Assembly (NCBI GenBank): GCA_025345505.1
Contig: JANVCC010000130.1
Location: 7,155,745 to 7,219,744 of the forward strand
Length of the DNA: 64,000 bases
DNA from: Todiramphus chloris collaris
Lineage: Eukaryota > Chordata > Aves > Coraciiformes > Alcedinidae
Direction: 5' to 3'
Below the pieces are notes generated by a model that was not told where the DNA came from, did not search any database, and saw only the letters and a program-made list of their open reading frames with translations. Numbering within the stretch: position 1 is the first letter of the stretch; each line of letters opens with the position of its first letter. A program made the translations under genes and the position numbers. Of the stretch, positions 1 through 11,586 are shown one piece after another.

Positions 1-770
1 GCCCGTGGCGCCCTCTGCCGGCAGCGCCGCGGCGCCGAGCGGCCTCGGCCACCGGGCCCGGCAGGGCCCCCCGCCCCGCCGCCCCAGCCTGCGCCCAGGT
101 CGCCCCAGGCGCCTCCAAAGGCAACGGGCGGCCGCGGGGGCCTACCGTGAACACGGGGAGGCTACTGCCGCCTGCCCGCCGCCGCCAGTAGGGACTCAAC
201 AGGGGCTCGCAGCCCCGGCCTGTAGCTGCCCGTCCCCCTCCCGCGGCCCCCCCCCGGGCCGGGCCTGGGGCCTGTCCCCCCTCCCGGCGCGGCCCCGGGT
301 CACCGGCGGGCCGGTGAGGCCTGCCCGGTATCGCACCGCCAGCCACTGAATCTGCCCAGCCCCTCCCGAGCGGGCGCCGCTGGCAGGGTGGGTAATGCGG
401 CGATTCCTCTGAAGTTCGGTCTTCGCCGGGCCGCATCCCCCGGGGCGGGCGGCAGTGCGGGGCGGTGCGGTGCCCCGCGGCGGCGCCCGGCGGCTCCGCC
501 GCGGCGGGGGGCGGAGTGAGGCACGGGGCCTGCGGTCAGCCCGGCCGCGCTCCCCTTCCCGGAGCGCCGCCCGAGCGACCATACGGCCGCTTTCCCCGGA
601 GCCGGGCAGGGCAGGGGAGGCGAAGGGAAGGGAAAGGAAGGGAGACGAGGCCTCGGCCGCAGCCGGCTCGGCCGGGCAGGGCGCCGGCTTCCTCCCGGGG
701 AGGAGGCGGCCGTGCCGCACCGAAGCGTGCAGTGGAAGTTTAGCGGTGCCTTAGAGCATCCTAACTTCAG
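1..770. promoter_or_regulatory. CpG island edge, probable HIPK2 promoter region
   Basis: From base 1 to about 770 the sequence is extremely GC-rich with dense CpG, then drops abruptly to ordinary intron composition. GC-box-like GGGCGG/CCGCCC motifs occur around 67-85, 440-465 and 505-512, and there is a purine-only-like stretch near 605-650. No TATA box stands out. It is the only full-strength island in the window and lies 43 kb upstream of HIPK2 exon 2 on the same strand, so it probably belongs to the HIPK2 promoter or first-exon area. I could not find an ATG-initiated short exon ending in a donor in the right phase here. The coding part of exon 1 is probably just upstream of the window, unless this island is an alternative promoter or serves a divergent neighbour. 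Donor-like GTGAGG at 314 is possible but unsupported. Long open frames here on both strands are a by-product of GC content. Confidence 0.7.
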
Positions 771-3700
771 CGGCGCCCGTGCTTCTGCCTGACAGGAAAA
801 AGAGAGCAGACGGAAAAAATGCCCTGAAAAGCAACCCGTAAAAGAAAAAAAAAAATTTCCCTGCAATTGATGCAGAAGGGTCTGCGGACAGGCTCTGCAG
901 CACTCCTCAGCCCTTAAACTAGGTGAATATCCCAAATGGCAGGAGCCAGTAGATAGCGTAAAGGCTGAAAGGGATTGTTTTATCTGCTTTGTGTTGCAGT
1001 ATGTTTGTGGGTTAAATTGTTGCTGGATGGCTTTGAGGGAGGCGGAGGAGGGGTTAATGAATGTTTTTCGCCTCCTAGTTGCCGTGAGAGGTCCTTAGAA
1101 TTCCCTGCAATATCGCAGCGCGTAGATAAAAACTTACTTATGGCAGGGGATGCGATTTCCTCCTTGGAAGGAGGCAAGGACTGCCATCCTCCCTTATGAG
1201 CCTCACATTATGTGCATAACCAGTCCGTCTGGTCTGTAGCTGTCCTCTGGAGCATCAGGTACAGTCAAGCTACGGAGGAGAGCGAAGGAGAAGAGGGGCT
1301 GGATCAGGGCTATGGCCAGCAGTCACTTCGCGGTTCCTGCCCTTGACCTAAGTGGTCTCGGGTGGCACACATGCATGCCCACCGGCTACCACCGAAAGGC
1401 AGGAGCGGGTAGGTGAAACCATATCTTCACCGTACGGATTTCAGAACACAGGCTCTTTGACAAAAAAGGCATCTTGGGAGGAAACGTGACACCTTGGAGG
1501 CCTTATGAAATGTTTCCAGTAGAAATTTAAGTGAGTGATAACACAGAGCACATGCACAAAGTCACTCGCGATTCTCAACGTGGAGATGGAGGGTGGCATG
1601 TCCCTGTTGCAAGCAGCTGGCTTAAATACAGGTTCTGGGAAGCAGAATAGTGCCTCACCTGACATTAATAGGAGAGGCCTGATAAATAAGTGAATATCTT
1701 GTGTGAAGTCCTCCCCCAGACACACGCTGTGCCAGGAGAATTTTCTTGTTCATTTTAAGGAATTCAAGAGTTTTTGCTGTCATCTTCTCCTCTACTGGGT
1801 TTTTCTTACTCATTTTTTCCCAAGTGTTGCAGAGCTGAGCAGTAAAATGAAGGACATAAAAACCCACTGAGTTAAATAAAACAGAAGTAACGCCACCATG
1901 CAATGTTTGACCTGTATTTTCGCTTTAGTTGTGAGCCATAATGGGAAGTGTTTTGGGCTTCAGAGTGGGCCTCATCAGGTGTAATCCTGCACGGTCTCTG
2001 CCCTGGGGTTGGGGCAAACTAATGGTCGCTGTCCTGCTGAGCACCGGCGACAGGACTTCCTTAGGGGCAGCTGTATCAGCTTCAGAGGAGGGGAATGGCT
2101 TGAGGCAGGTGAGAGACCGGTTCTGTAGACCCCCCTCTAGGTAGTGCTGCCCTTGCTGTGCAGAATCACCGTGCAGTCGTGTGACATTTCATCCTGTGCA
2201 GAGAACAGGGACCATCTCAATGGGCCGGGGGAGACCTCATTTTAAGAGAGCATCACCAGTGCCTGGGCTGTGGGTAGCTGTCTGCCCTGGGCAGGTGTCT
2301 CCCACAATTTCCTGGGTGCCTCGTACCTGACATCCTTGAGAACTGGGTAAAAAGAGCTTTTTATGTGCTTTAACCTTTATTTTCTAACCAGTGATTACCT
2401 CTGTTTTGGTTTTGTTCCTCTTTGCTTTGCTTCTTACTTATTCCTGACAACTTTGTTGCAACTCAGGGTGTATTTTTAGCAGCCGTGTCTGTAGTTTGCA
2501 GTGTGGGTGGCTTATGGAATTAATCAGGGTAATATTTGTAAATTGCACCTCCCCACCGGTGCTGCTGCTGGTGCTGGAGCTCGGTGCAGGCGGGGACCTG
2601 CCTGCACTCCGTCCTTGTCACAGAGGCGCTGGGAAGCCTGAAAAGCTGACCCCGGGTGTGTCGCGGATCAGATCCCATTTAACACCAGGAACAGGCCAGC
2701 CCTGCTGTGTTTTGAGTGCATTCTCGAATCTCGTTAAATCACGCAAAACTTGCTCGTCGGGAAGGCGGCACCAGTGAGGCGGAGTGAAGGTCTTTACCCC
2801 AAAGTTCATGCAGGGGGATGATAACTCGGAGGCACTTCCTGTTTATGAATTAATAACCAGAACTTAAGCTCAGTCAATGCTGGGACCAAAAGTTAAGTTT
2901 TTATTAGCTCAGGATATGCCTATAGCCAGGATAACAGGAAGCCCCCCTCCGGTTATAATTATTGTTCTTATCATGCTGCCATGTCTGGCAGTTAAATGGA
3001 TTTGAGATCTAATGGGTGAAAAATGATGGTTTATTTTTAGAAGTGGAAAGAGCGCTGCTGGGACCAGGGGCTGGGGCAAGCAGACAAACTACGTGCCTGG
3101 ACAAAGAGACAAGTGCAGTTACTCACCACAGGCAACGGCCCTTGGACTCTGTGCAGCATGTTCCTTGTGTGGCTGTAGCAGGTGGAGAAAAGCCTCTTGG
3201 CTTCAGCTGGACACCTCACCTGGCCTGGAAAATGAAGCCATTGTCATCTTCCCATGCCTCGTATCCCCATGTACCCAGCAGTTGCTATTTACCACCTGCT
3301 TTCACATGGTGCTTTGAGACCACTGGATGTGGTTTCATCCAGGCTGGGTAAGAGCTGACTATGGATCCTGATCAGTATAGGTCTTCTACTGATGGAGGAC
3401 AGCCCAGAGAAGACTTTGATGCCTGTGAGGGTTTTGAACTTAGGTCAGCCTCTGGAAGTTAGACCATGTATTTGGAGGCAGATAACATACTTGGGTGGCT
3501 AAATGAATGAGACTCCATTTTAGCCGTATCGACAGCAATGGCATGTAAAAGTATGTGGGTATTCAGTCAGGAGGAAAGCTCTTGGAAGTCAAATCATCGA
3601 AGGATTGGTGACCTGAGCATGGAGGTAAATCCCTGTCCTGATTGTGGGCCTCACCAAGTGGGTCTCAGGTGATGGTGTTAGAGCAGTCGTGCCAGATGGC

Positions 3701-5919
3701 GAGGTCAAGGGCAGGTTCATCCACCTTCTCCTTGGACTAGACTGAGAGACTCCAGTATGAAACAGATTAGAGCACTTAGATGCAGGTGTTGAGGCAGCTG
3801 GGATAGCGCATACCTTTGGGCAAGATGCCTGAGAAGAAGAGTTTGCAAAGGCATTCAGTGGTGGGCTGACAGCTATTATGGTGTCCCCATCCCCATATCT
3901 GTAGAGGATGGGTAGGCCAAGACTGGGTGTTTTTGAAAGTTCCACCCTTTTCCTCTCTGATCCCAATTTAAGAAGGTATTTTAAGGTCTGTGCCTAAATT
4001 TAAGCTCACGGGCAGTGCTGCTGACTTCATTAGAATTGTTTATGTCTTTAAAGCTGGCCACATGCTGAAGTACCTTTCTGACTCATGGCCTCTATAGCTT
4101 AATCAGTCCATTTATAAAGATGAGTTTGTTTCCTCACCCTTACTAGGAAATGTCTGCCCTCTGAATGTGGAATATTATTTAGAGGGCTTTTTCTTGCTTT
4201 TGAAAGGTTAACTGGTAGATAACAAAAAGTAAGAATTAAACACTATTTAGAGAAAAGGTTGTGTCTTCAGCTATTTACATACCCTGCCATGGACCTAGGT
4301 GTTTAACAGGAGGCCTTGTCTTTTGAAACCATTCCCCCTAGCAGTACAGAGTTCCGCTTTTTTTTTTGAAAATAAACCCAGGTGATAATTTCCCTCTAGA
4401 TAGGGCAGTTAGCAATTTGTCTTTTTGTCCTGGGGGAAGAGCAGAGGCATGTTACTACTTCCACCCATTTACAGCACAGAGAGTACACCTGAATCCTCCT
4501 TCATTTGGCCATCTCAGCAACTGAGGTCCTTCTTCTGGAAAGCACAAGTGCGTGTATTTTGGGACCACTCTTGAATTCAGGTAGCCTTCCAAGTTGGGTA
4601 ATTTGGATGGTAGAAATCATTCTTCTAAGACTTACCCATGCAGGTGAGCAGAAAAGCAGCCCCCGTCTCCGTAGGCTGGCAAGGGCATCACCACATTGTG
4701 AAATACGTTGGAGATTCCAGAGTCGGGGCTAAAAGAATTAAAAAGCCATGCCATTAGAATTTATTTATTGAATGGAAGTAATAGCAAGCTGTGTGTTTAC
4801 AGTGCTGTATATCTTCAGGGTGCTATATAAAGAGTGGCTGTCTCATCAAGCCACTGACAGAATGATGCCAAGGAACGAAGTCTTTAATTTAATCACAGAG
4901 AGGGTATGGAATAGCCAGTGGGAGGCAAGTGTCATTGAGATGTGCACCCCTTGAGCTCCTCCTGGTCTTGATTCTGATTTTGGGGATCATAGTGTAGATC
5001 AGCAACAGCACCACTGAAACCTGGGGCGCTGTGGCGGGGAAGCGCCATCTCCATGTGACAGGTGTTCTGGAAGATGCTCCCTGAAAGATGGAATAGTGTG
5101 CTTCCTTGGCTTTCTTCAGTGTTTCCAACTGAATGGGACATTTGCTTGGAGAAGCTGATGAGCATTCTTTATTCATGCCTTGTTTTCTGTCCTGCTCACC
5201 TTCCAGGGCCCGTGCTGACATCTGTCTCTGGAAGGATGAAGTGAGAGCAATCACTTACAGCTCCTACCCTGAAAAGCTGGAAAAGGTCACCCTGCAAGGC
5301 AGTGGTATTTGCCAGAGATACTTGGGAAACTCAGAAGGGCAGCTGTCTTCCCTGTTCATTATAACCTTTAATCCTTAAAGGCATTAGCGAGACTTGGAAC
5401 AACAGTGTTACACAGCGGTACCCTGCAGGCTAACATCTCCTCCAGTTCTAAACACTGACAGGTTTATCTTGGTTTGTGGGCTATACTCAAATGCCAGAGA
5501 ATCTTCTCTCACCAAAATCATTGAAATCATAGGAAGTAGGCATATACAAGTCTTCCAAAAGTTTTTCAAAGCACAGTGCACTATACTAAATGTGTGCCTG
5601 TCTGTCATGTTCCCTGACATGCTTGTCCAGCATATTCCCCATGTACAGAAGGTCCACAGCCTGCCCAGGCTGTCATCACCACCTTTTGCTTTATCACTGA
5701 AAAGATTTTACCTCGTGGCTTCTCTCTGTGCTGCTCACTGTGATTGCTTGTCCTGTTCATAGTGGTATGGGAAAACTATTTCCCTCTTTGTCATGTCTCT
5801 CCTTGGCTTAGGTTAAATCCTGTCTCAAACACATCCTTCAGCTCTTTCTCTTATGCCTTGTTCCCTTCAGTGGTACCATCCGCATAGATCTCTGCATTCC
5901 CTTCATCTGATCCACTGCT
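771..5919 (+). other. Probable HIPK2 intron 1, proximal part: no gene seen
   Basis: Ordinary moderate-GC avian intron sequence. No family-recognisable coding frame, RNA gene or clear transposon. Open frames of 60-125 codons occur on both strands (for example minus strand 3589-3966) but lack recognisable domains. A short AT-rich, motif-dense segment at 2810-3010 is listed separately. Confidence 0.7.
2810..3010. promoter_or_regulatory. Candidate intronic regulatory segment with GATA/ETS-like motifs
   Basis: This AT-rich segment contains CACTTCCTG (ETS-like) near 2832, a GATAACAGGAAG composite (GATA core beside an ETS-like GGAA) near 2931-2942, and TTATAATTATTG near 2955. It lies within 3 kb of the CpG island. 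Motif content alone is weak evidence; conservation has not been tested. Confidence 0.25.
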
Positions 5920-6310
5920 CTCTTGAATGGCACTGCTAGAGCACAGTGCTGTACCCAGGTCCTGTGCTGGCCAAGTAGAGCAGAAGTATTCCTTCACATC
6001 TTTTACAGGCAGTGTTCCTGTTTGTTTTAATTTTTGTTCCATGACATTGTTCAGCTGTTTGTAGCTTGTGATGCACTGTGGCTCCCAGATCCTGTCAAAG
6101 AGGTCTGATGCCTTGTGAGCATGTGTGGACCTAGCCTTTCCTAGCTAAGTTTTTGATATTTGTATTCGTCCCATCTGAATTTCATCCTGTGCCTTTCAAT
6201 TTGTCAGGGCTGCTTTGAATTCTAATCTAATTTCTCTGACTTTGCAGTCCCTTCCTGCTTGGTGTCACCTGCCTGTTTAAAAAAAGCACTCTCTGTTTCT
6301 TCACTGGGAT
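5920..6310 (-). mobile_element. Ancient L3/CR1-type LINE relic, antisense
   Basis: On the minus strand this resembles the reverse-transcriptase region of old amniote L3/CR1-like LINEs. The plus-strand text follows a characteristic order: 'GTGCTGTACCCAGGTCCTG', 'CTTGTGATGCACTGTGGCTC', 'GAATTTCATCCTGT', 'CAATTTGTCAGGG', 'TTGAATTCTAATCTAAT', then 'GCTTGGTGTCACCTGC'. The last of these is the antisense of the segment that codes for the FADDTKLG catalytic box, here decayed to roughly QAGDTK. The 5' boundary could extend to about 5850. Many stops and indels show that it is inactive and much older than the CR1 at 7740. Confidence 0.65.
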
Positions 6311-6423
6311 CAGCTTTGTTTTCCACTGTGCAGCTCCAAATAGAGAGCACAGGAGAGAAGAAATTGCTTCTTAAAAAGCAGGAGCAGAACCTTGCCCCCC
6401 AAATACGAAAGAAACTTAAACCA

Positions 6424-6439
6424 CCCCCCCCCCCCCCCC
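6424..6439. repeat. C16 homopolymer
   Basis: Sixteen consecutive C, flanked by AAA on the 3' side. It lies just downstream of the LINE relic. Confidence 0.95.
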
Positions 6440-7739
6440 AAAATACTGAGCATTGTTTTCACACCTCCTGTTCTTTTACTCTCCTTTGGTGCTTTTGAAG
6501 TATTCCTAAGAACAGTTTTATTTGCTATAGTAGCACCAGTGCCAAACAAAAGCAGGACCTTACTGCACTAGGCATGACATTGACATGAAGGGGTAAGTAG
6601 TTCCCAACCCAAAGGATTTGCATTTTACGCAGGCAAAGACACAGGAGTTGGATTCTGTGAACTGACTGGGCTCTTTGGGGAGAGGAAATCACAATGTGAG
6701 GGTTTCCTTAAACATTTTTTGGTAGGAGTTTGTTTGGGGAAGGGAAAGATGGGCTGGAGGTTGAGAAGGAGTAAGGAAATAGGTCAGGAATGAGAGAAGA
6801 GGATGAGAGAGACAGGTGGGGAAGTAGGATAAGGACAAGTAACTGTAACAGGAGAGAGGGAGGTGATCCCTGAAAAGTACAGGTGCTGTGGCTGTGACAG
6901 CCTAGGCCAGCAAGAGCAGAAGGTGGGGTGAATTGCTGAAGATCCTGGCTTGGACAGTTTTTGCAGCTCCCCTTACTGTCTTCAGTCTCTCTCAGGCTTT
7001 TTCCCCACGGTTGTCTCTAATGTCTTTGGAAGGGTGGGTGAGGATGGGAGATACCGTCTGTATCCTGTTGCCCCCAGGTGAGATGGAGAGTTTGCCTAGG
7101 TATTCCCTAGCTGGAGCTGAGACCTGAGGCAAAACTGATACTACAGCATTCCCATAACATCTCTGACCCTGCTCTTCATGCTCAGGAAATTCTGATGGCG
7201 CAGGAATTAGCCAAAACAACAGCACTTTTCATTGACCTGAGATCCTTGTGGTTTCTTCCCTCACTGCCATTGCCCTTCCCATGATGAAGGTGGCTCTGCA
7301 GGATGGATTTGATCTGCCATCCTCACTTCTCCCCAGCAGGCCTCATATGCTAAATTGTCCTGCAGCCAGCACGTGTTGTCTTTAAGGGCACATGTGACTG
7401 TCCCAAGCTCTGTCCCCATGTCTGCTCTATTCTCACTGTCAGTCCAGGTGACTGGGTATGAGTGTGGAAGCACAGTCATCAGCACCTGAGCTCATGGGTG
7501 AGAACCACCCATGCATTGTGCTGCACGTGAATGTGCATGTGGCCCCAAGGCTGAGTGCATTTTGTGTGTATGAGGCTCGCCATACTGTTCTCTCTAGTAG
7601 CAGGTCAGGTATGTCAGTACGCTTGGCAGCGAGTCTATAAGATTATGGTGTTTCTCTTTGGTAACGAGAGCAAGAAAAGCTCTTTTTTTGTTTATAGTTT
7701 GGGGTCAGGGTGTTTATTTGCTGCTGGATGTGATCCAGT
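6440..7739 (+). other. Intron 1 stretch without recognisable feature
   Basis: Includes a purine-rich stretch at about 6720-6870 (GGGAAGGGAAAG, GAGAGAGG blocks). No supported gene, and no repeat family recognised. Confidence 0.6.
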
Positions 7740-10110
7740 GGATTCTGAGTGTCTCTGTGCAGAGAGGAAACAACAAAGAGGAAACAGTCACGGAGGTTCC
7801 TGGAGTGTGTGGAAGAAAACTTCCTGACGCAGCTGGTGAAGGAGCCAACTAGGGAAGGTGCCCCACGGGACCTGTTGTTTGTGAACAGAGAAGGACTTGT
7901 GGGTGATTTGGTGGTTGGAGGTTTTCCTGGGCACCGCAATCATGAAATGATAGAGTTTTTGTTTCTTGGGGAAGTAAGGAAGAGGGTCAGAAAGGAAGAG
8001 GGTCAGCAGAACTGCTGCCTTGGACTTCCAGAGGGCAGACTTTGGCCTGTTTAGGAGCCTGGTTGACAGAGTCCCTTCGGAGGCCATCCTGAAGGGCAAA
8101 GGAGTCCAGGGAGGCTGGATATTCTCCAAGAGGGGAATCTTAAAGGTGCAGGAGTAGGCCATCCCCATGCGCTGAAAGATGAGCCAGCAGGGAAGAAGAC
8201 CAGCTTGGCTGAACAGAGAGCTTTGGCTGGAACTCAGGAAGAAAAGGAGAGTTTATGACCTTTGGAAGAAGGGGCAGGCAACTCAGGAGGATACAAGGAT
8301 GTTGTGAGTTTATGCTGGGAGAAATCTGGAAGGGCCAAAGCCCAGCTAGAACTTAATCTGGCTTCTGCAATAAAAGACAATAAAACAAGTTTCTGTAAAT
8401 ACATTAAAAGCAAAAGGAGAGTGTAGGAGAATCTCTGTCCTTTATTGGCTGTGGGGGAAACATAGTGACAAAGGATGAGGAAAAGACTGAGGTACTTAAT
8501 GCCTTCTTTGCCTCAGTCTCTAATAGTAAGACCAGATGTTCTCAAGGTACCCAGCTCCCTGAGCTGTCAGACAAGGAGCAGAATGAAGCCCCCATAATCC
8601 AGGAGGAAATCATCAGTGACCTGACACTTAAACACACACAAGTCTGTGGGGCCAGGTGGGATCCACTCAGGGATACTGAGGAAGCTGGCAGAAGTGCTCA
8701 CCAAGACACTTTCAATCATTTATTAGCAGTCCTGGTTAACTGGGAAAGTCCCAGAGGACTGGAGGTTAGCAAATCTGACACCTACCTGCAAAAAGGACCA
8801 GAAGGAGGATCCAGGGAACTACAGGACTGTCAGTCTGACCGTGGTGCCAGGGAAAGTTATGGAGCAGATCATCTTGAGTGCCATCATGCGGCATGTACAG
8901 GACAACCAGGTGATCAGGCCCAGTCAGTGTCTGTTTATAAAAGGCAGGTCCTGCCTGACTAACCTGGTCTCCTTCTATGGCAAGGTGACACACTTGGTGG
9001 ATGTAGGAAAGGCTGTGGTTGTTGTCTACCTTGATGTTAGTAAAGCCTTTGACATCATTTCCCACAGCATTCTCCTGGAGAAACTGTCTGCTCATGGCTC
9101 AGATGAGCGTATTCTTCACTGGGTAAAAAACTATCTGGATGACTGGGCCTGAGGAGTTGTGAATTAAATCTAGTGGGTGGCTGCTCACAAATGGTGTTCC
9201 CCTGGGCTCAATATTTGGGCTAGTTCTGTTTAATATCTTTATCAATGATCTGGATGAGGGGATCGAAGGTACCCTCAGTAACTTCTGCTTGAAGGTAGGG
9301 AGGCTCTACAAAAAGATCTGGACCAGCTGGTTTGATGGTCTGAGGCTAGTTGTATGAAGTTCAACATGGCCAGATGCTGGGTCTTGCACTTCAGTCACAG
9401 CAACCTCATACAAGGCTACAGGCTTGGGAAAGAGTGTCTGGAAAGCTGCCCAGTGGAAAAGGACCTGGGGCTTCTGGTCAACAGACACCTGAATGTGAGC
9501 CCGCGGTGTGCCCAGGTGGCCAAGAAAGCCAACGGCATCCTGGTTTGCATGAGAAATAGCGTGGCCAGCAGGACTAGGGAAGACCAGGCCACACCTCGAG
9601 TACTGCATTCTGTTTTGGGCCCCTCACTCCAAGAAGGACATTGAGCTGCTGGAGCACCAATGTCCAAACAGCTACAAAGCTGGTGAAGGGGCTACAGAAC
9701 AAGTCTTAGGAGGGAGCTGGGGTTTTTCAGCCTGGGGAAAAGGAGGCTGAGGGGAGACCTTATCGTTCTCTACAAATACCTGAAAGGAGGTTGGAGCAAG
9801 GTGAGGGTCTGTCTCTTCTACCAAGTAGCAAGTGATAGGACAAAAGGAAACTGCCGCAGTTTGCACCAGGGGAGGTTTAAGTTGGGTATTAGGAAAGATT
9901 TCTTCCTTGAAAGGGTTGTCAAGCAATGGAACAGCCTGCCCAGGGAAGTGGTTGAATCACCATCCCTGGAGGTACTTAAGAGATGCATAGGTGTGGCACT
10001 TAGTGACATGGTTTCGTGGTGGACTTGGCAGTGCTGGGTTAACAGTAGAACTTGATGATCTTAAAGGTCTTTTCCTACCTAAACAAATTATATGATTCTA
10101 TGATTCTGTT
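7740..10110 (+). mobile_element. CR1 LINE, 5'-truncated and inactivated
   Basis: About 2.4 kb of a chicken-repeat-1 type non-LTR retrotransposon in sense orientation. The translation in successive frames matches the family order. The endonuclease C-terminal part includes EPTREGAPRDLLFVNREGL (7839-7895). Reverse-transcriptase segments follow: VLNAFFASVSNSKT (8492-8533), PGKVMEQIILSAI (8847-8885) and VVYLDVSKAFD (9021-9053). Next come KKANGILVCMRNSVASRT and then [19 protein letters not shown]. The element ends with tandem ATGATTCT units at 10092-10107, the CR1-type 3' end. The 5' boundary is approximate and the endonuclease N terminus is missing. Confidence 0.93.
7749..10013 (+). pseudogene. 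Degenerate CR1 endonuclease/reverse transcriptase reading frame
   Basis: This is the broken ORF2-like frame of the CR1 element. Open pieces are 7749-8054, 8465-8962, 8841-9152, 9354-9644 and 9801-10055, separated by stops and frameshifts. One shift occurs near 8640: the frame leaves the expected reading after LTLKHTQ and family-like sequence resumes in another frame by about 8840. The fingers/palm segment around YLDVSKAFD is preserved. The catalytic FADD box expected near 9270-9290, after the [20 protein letters not shown] stretch, is missing because the sequence jumps past it. It cannot encode an active reverse transcriptase. Confidence 0.85.
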
Positions 10111-10539
10111 TATTTTTGCTTGAAGATAGGACAGATCATAAAGGCACATGGGATGGTGGCTAGCCAGCAAGCTCCCAGTCTATTAGCTGCATTGGTGGGA
10201 TGTTAACGCTAACACTTCTGGAGGGAATGTTACAGCAGACGATGGAGTGGGTTGATGGAGACTTAGACTCTATCAGCAAGGCTCAGAAAATAGCCAGTCC
10301 TAGAAAACTTGCAGAACATTTCAGAGAAAGTTTGGTTTTTCAGGAAGCTCCTTCAGCTTTCCCAGAATATTTTTACTTGTAGGCAAAATTTGTAAGCATT
10401 CTTTATTTTTAAAACATGGTTTATATTCTGCTCTTGTCTGCAGCAGTGCCAGCACCACCGATGTATTTATCTTTTCCCTGTTAACACTTGCTGTTCCTGG
10501 AATGTCTCCTGCTCAGCAGCTGTTTGTAGGTGGTTTTTT

Positions 10540-10690
10540 TTCTCTCCCATCATCATGTACCTTTCCTTCCTGTTCAAGGCATCCATAAACCTCTCGTAGT
10601 GACATCATAACTGTTTCCATAGCAACAGATTATGATACGAGAACAGAGGATAATATCAAACAGGAGGAGGAAGAGATAAATTACGGTGTT
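10540..10690. promoter_or_regulatory. Candidate enhancer with RFX X-box and CRE-like site
   Basis: GTTTCCATAGCAAC at 10613-10626 is a near-perfect RFX X-box (consensus GTTNCCATGGNAAC). TGACATCA, a CRE/AP-1-like octamer, lies six bases upstream at 10600-10607. The flanks CATCATAAC and GATTATGATAC form an imperfect inverted repeat around the X-box. This is a motif match only; RFX binding is inferred. Confidence 0.35.
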
Positions 10691-10709
10691 TGTGTGTGTG
10701 TGTGTGTGT
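10691..10709. repeat. (TG)9 microsatellite
   Basis: A perfect TG dinucleotide run of about 19 bases. Confidence 0.95.
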
Positions 10710-11525
10710 CTGAGGGCTTGATTATATTCCTGCATCTCTTCCAAGGATGTTGTCTGCCTGGTTTCTCTCGTGTTTATCTTCAATGCCTTTTAAAGGTTAG
10801 GAAACAGCAAAGGAAAAAAAAAGATCTGGAGGTCAGAACAATACAGACACATACTTTGGATGGTCTCTATGTAAACCTAGTAGGCTGAAATTTATTTATT
10901 TTTTATCTCAGTGGTAGCTCTCCTATGTCTCCTGAGAGTAATCTAGTCTGGAGAAAACTTGGACAGTCCCCTGGTGCAGCTTCACTTTTAATTATAAATT
11001 AGTTGTGGCCGCTAGCAGCTGGGTTCTCAAGTTGAAGATCTCTGTGCTACGTATCTTTGTTCAGAAGATGGACAAACATGGCATGGCGTTGCCCTAGAGA
11101 GCTCACAACCTGTGTTTGAGAAAGGATGTGATAGGTGCTTGGATCAGCCAGAGTTGGCATGGGGAGAAGAGGAGAAAATACCCAAAAGAAGGATATCAGC
11201 AGAAGTATCATCTCTAGACAGCCTGCCCAGAGAGTGGTTGTGGTGGAGGTGGTCCGAGCTTCACCCTAATGTTAGCTTTTCACAGTGGTGTTTCTGGAAG
11301 AGGTATGCTGGTGATGGGTTGTTGGGCCTGGTTTGTGACCATCTGCATGGTTCTTCCATGGCTTCAAGCTGTCCTTCTAACAGGTGCTGGCAGCAGCAGG
11401 AATGCAGAAACATGAGTATCCATGTTGCTTCATGCTTACATTGGTAGGAAGGCTATCTGTTGGCTTAAAGCATGAGGCTGGAGGTGAAGAACATCAGTGA
11501 AAATGCATGGAGTTTTATTTTCTCC

Positions 11526-11586
11526 TAGAATCATAGAATGGTGAGGCTTGGAAGGGACCTCTGGAGATCATCAAGTCCAAAATGCA
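11526..11586 (-). mobile_element. CR1 LINE 3' stub, inverted
   Basis: TAGAATCATAGAATGG followed by GGAAGGGACCTCTGGAGATC and ATCAAGTCCAA is the reverse complement of the CR1 3' end. Only about 60 bases are recognisable, so the copy is heavily truncated. It is in the opposite orientation to the larger CR1 at 7740-10110. Confidence 0.85.

Larger units (their letters stand above)
10111..11525 (+). other. Intron 1 stretch between two CR1 pieces
   Basis: No supported gene. It holds a candidate RFX site (10600-10626), a TG microsatellite (10691-10709) and an AT-rich homeodomain-motif segment near 10980-11020 (TTTTAATTATAAATTAG). Confidence 0.6.

Noticed and set aside
314..320. Donor-like GTGAGG in the CpG island as the end of HIPK2 exon 1
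   Set aside because: No upstream ATG frame giving the required phase and no independent support.
196..935. Long minus-strand open frames (174 and 211 codons) over the CpG island
   Set aside because: GC-rich DNA has few stop codons; the translations are proline/arginine/alanine-rich with no domain.
3589..3966. 125-codon minus-strand frame, possible old retroelement
   Set aside because: No protease, polymerase or gag motif recognised; no flanking terminal repeats seen.
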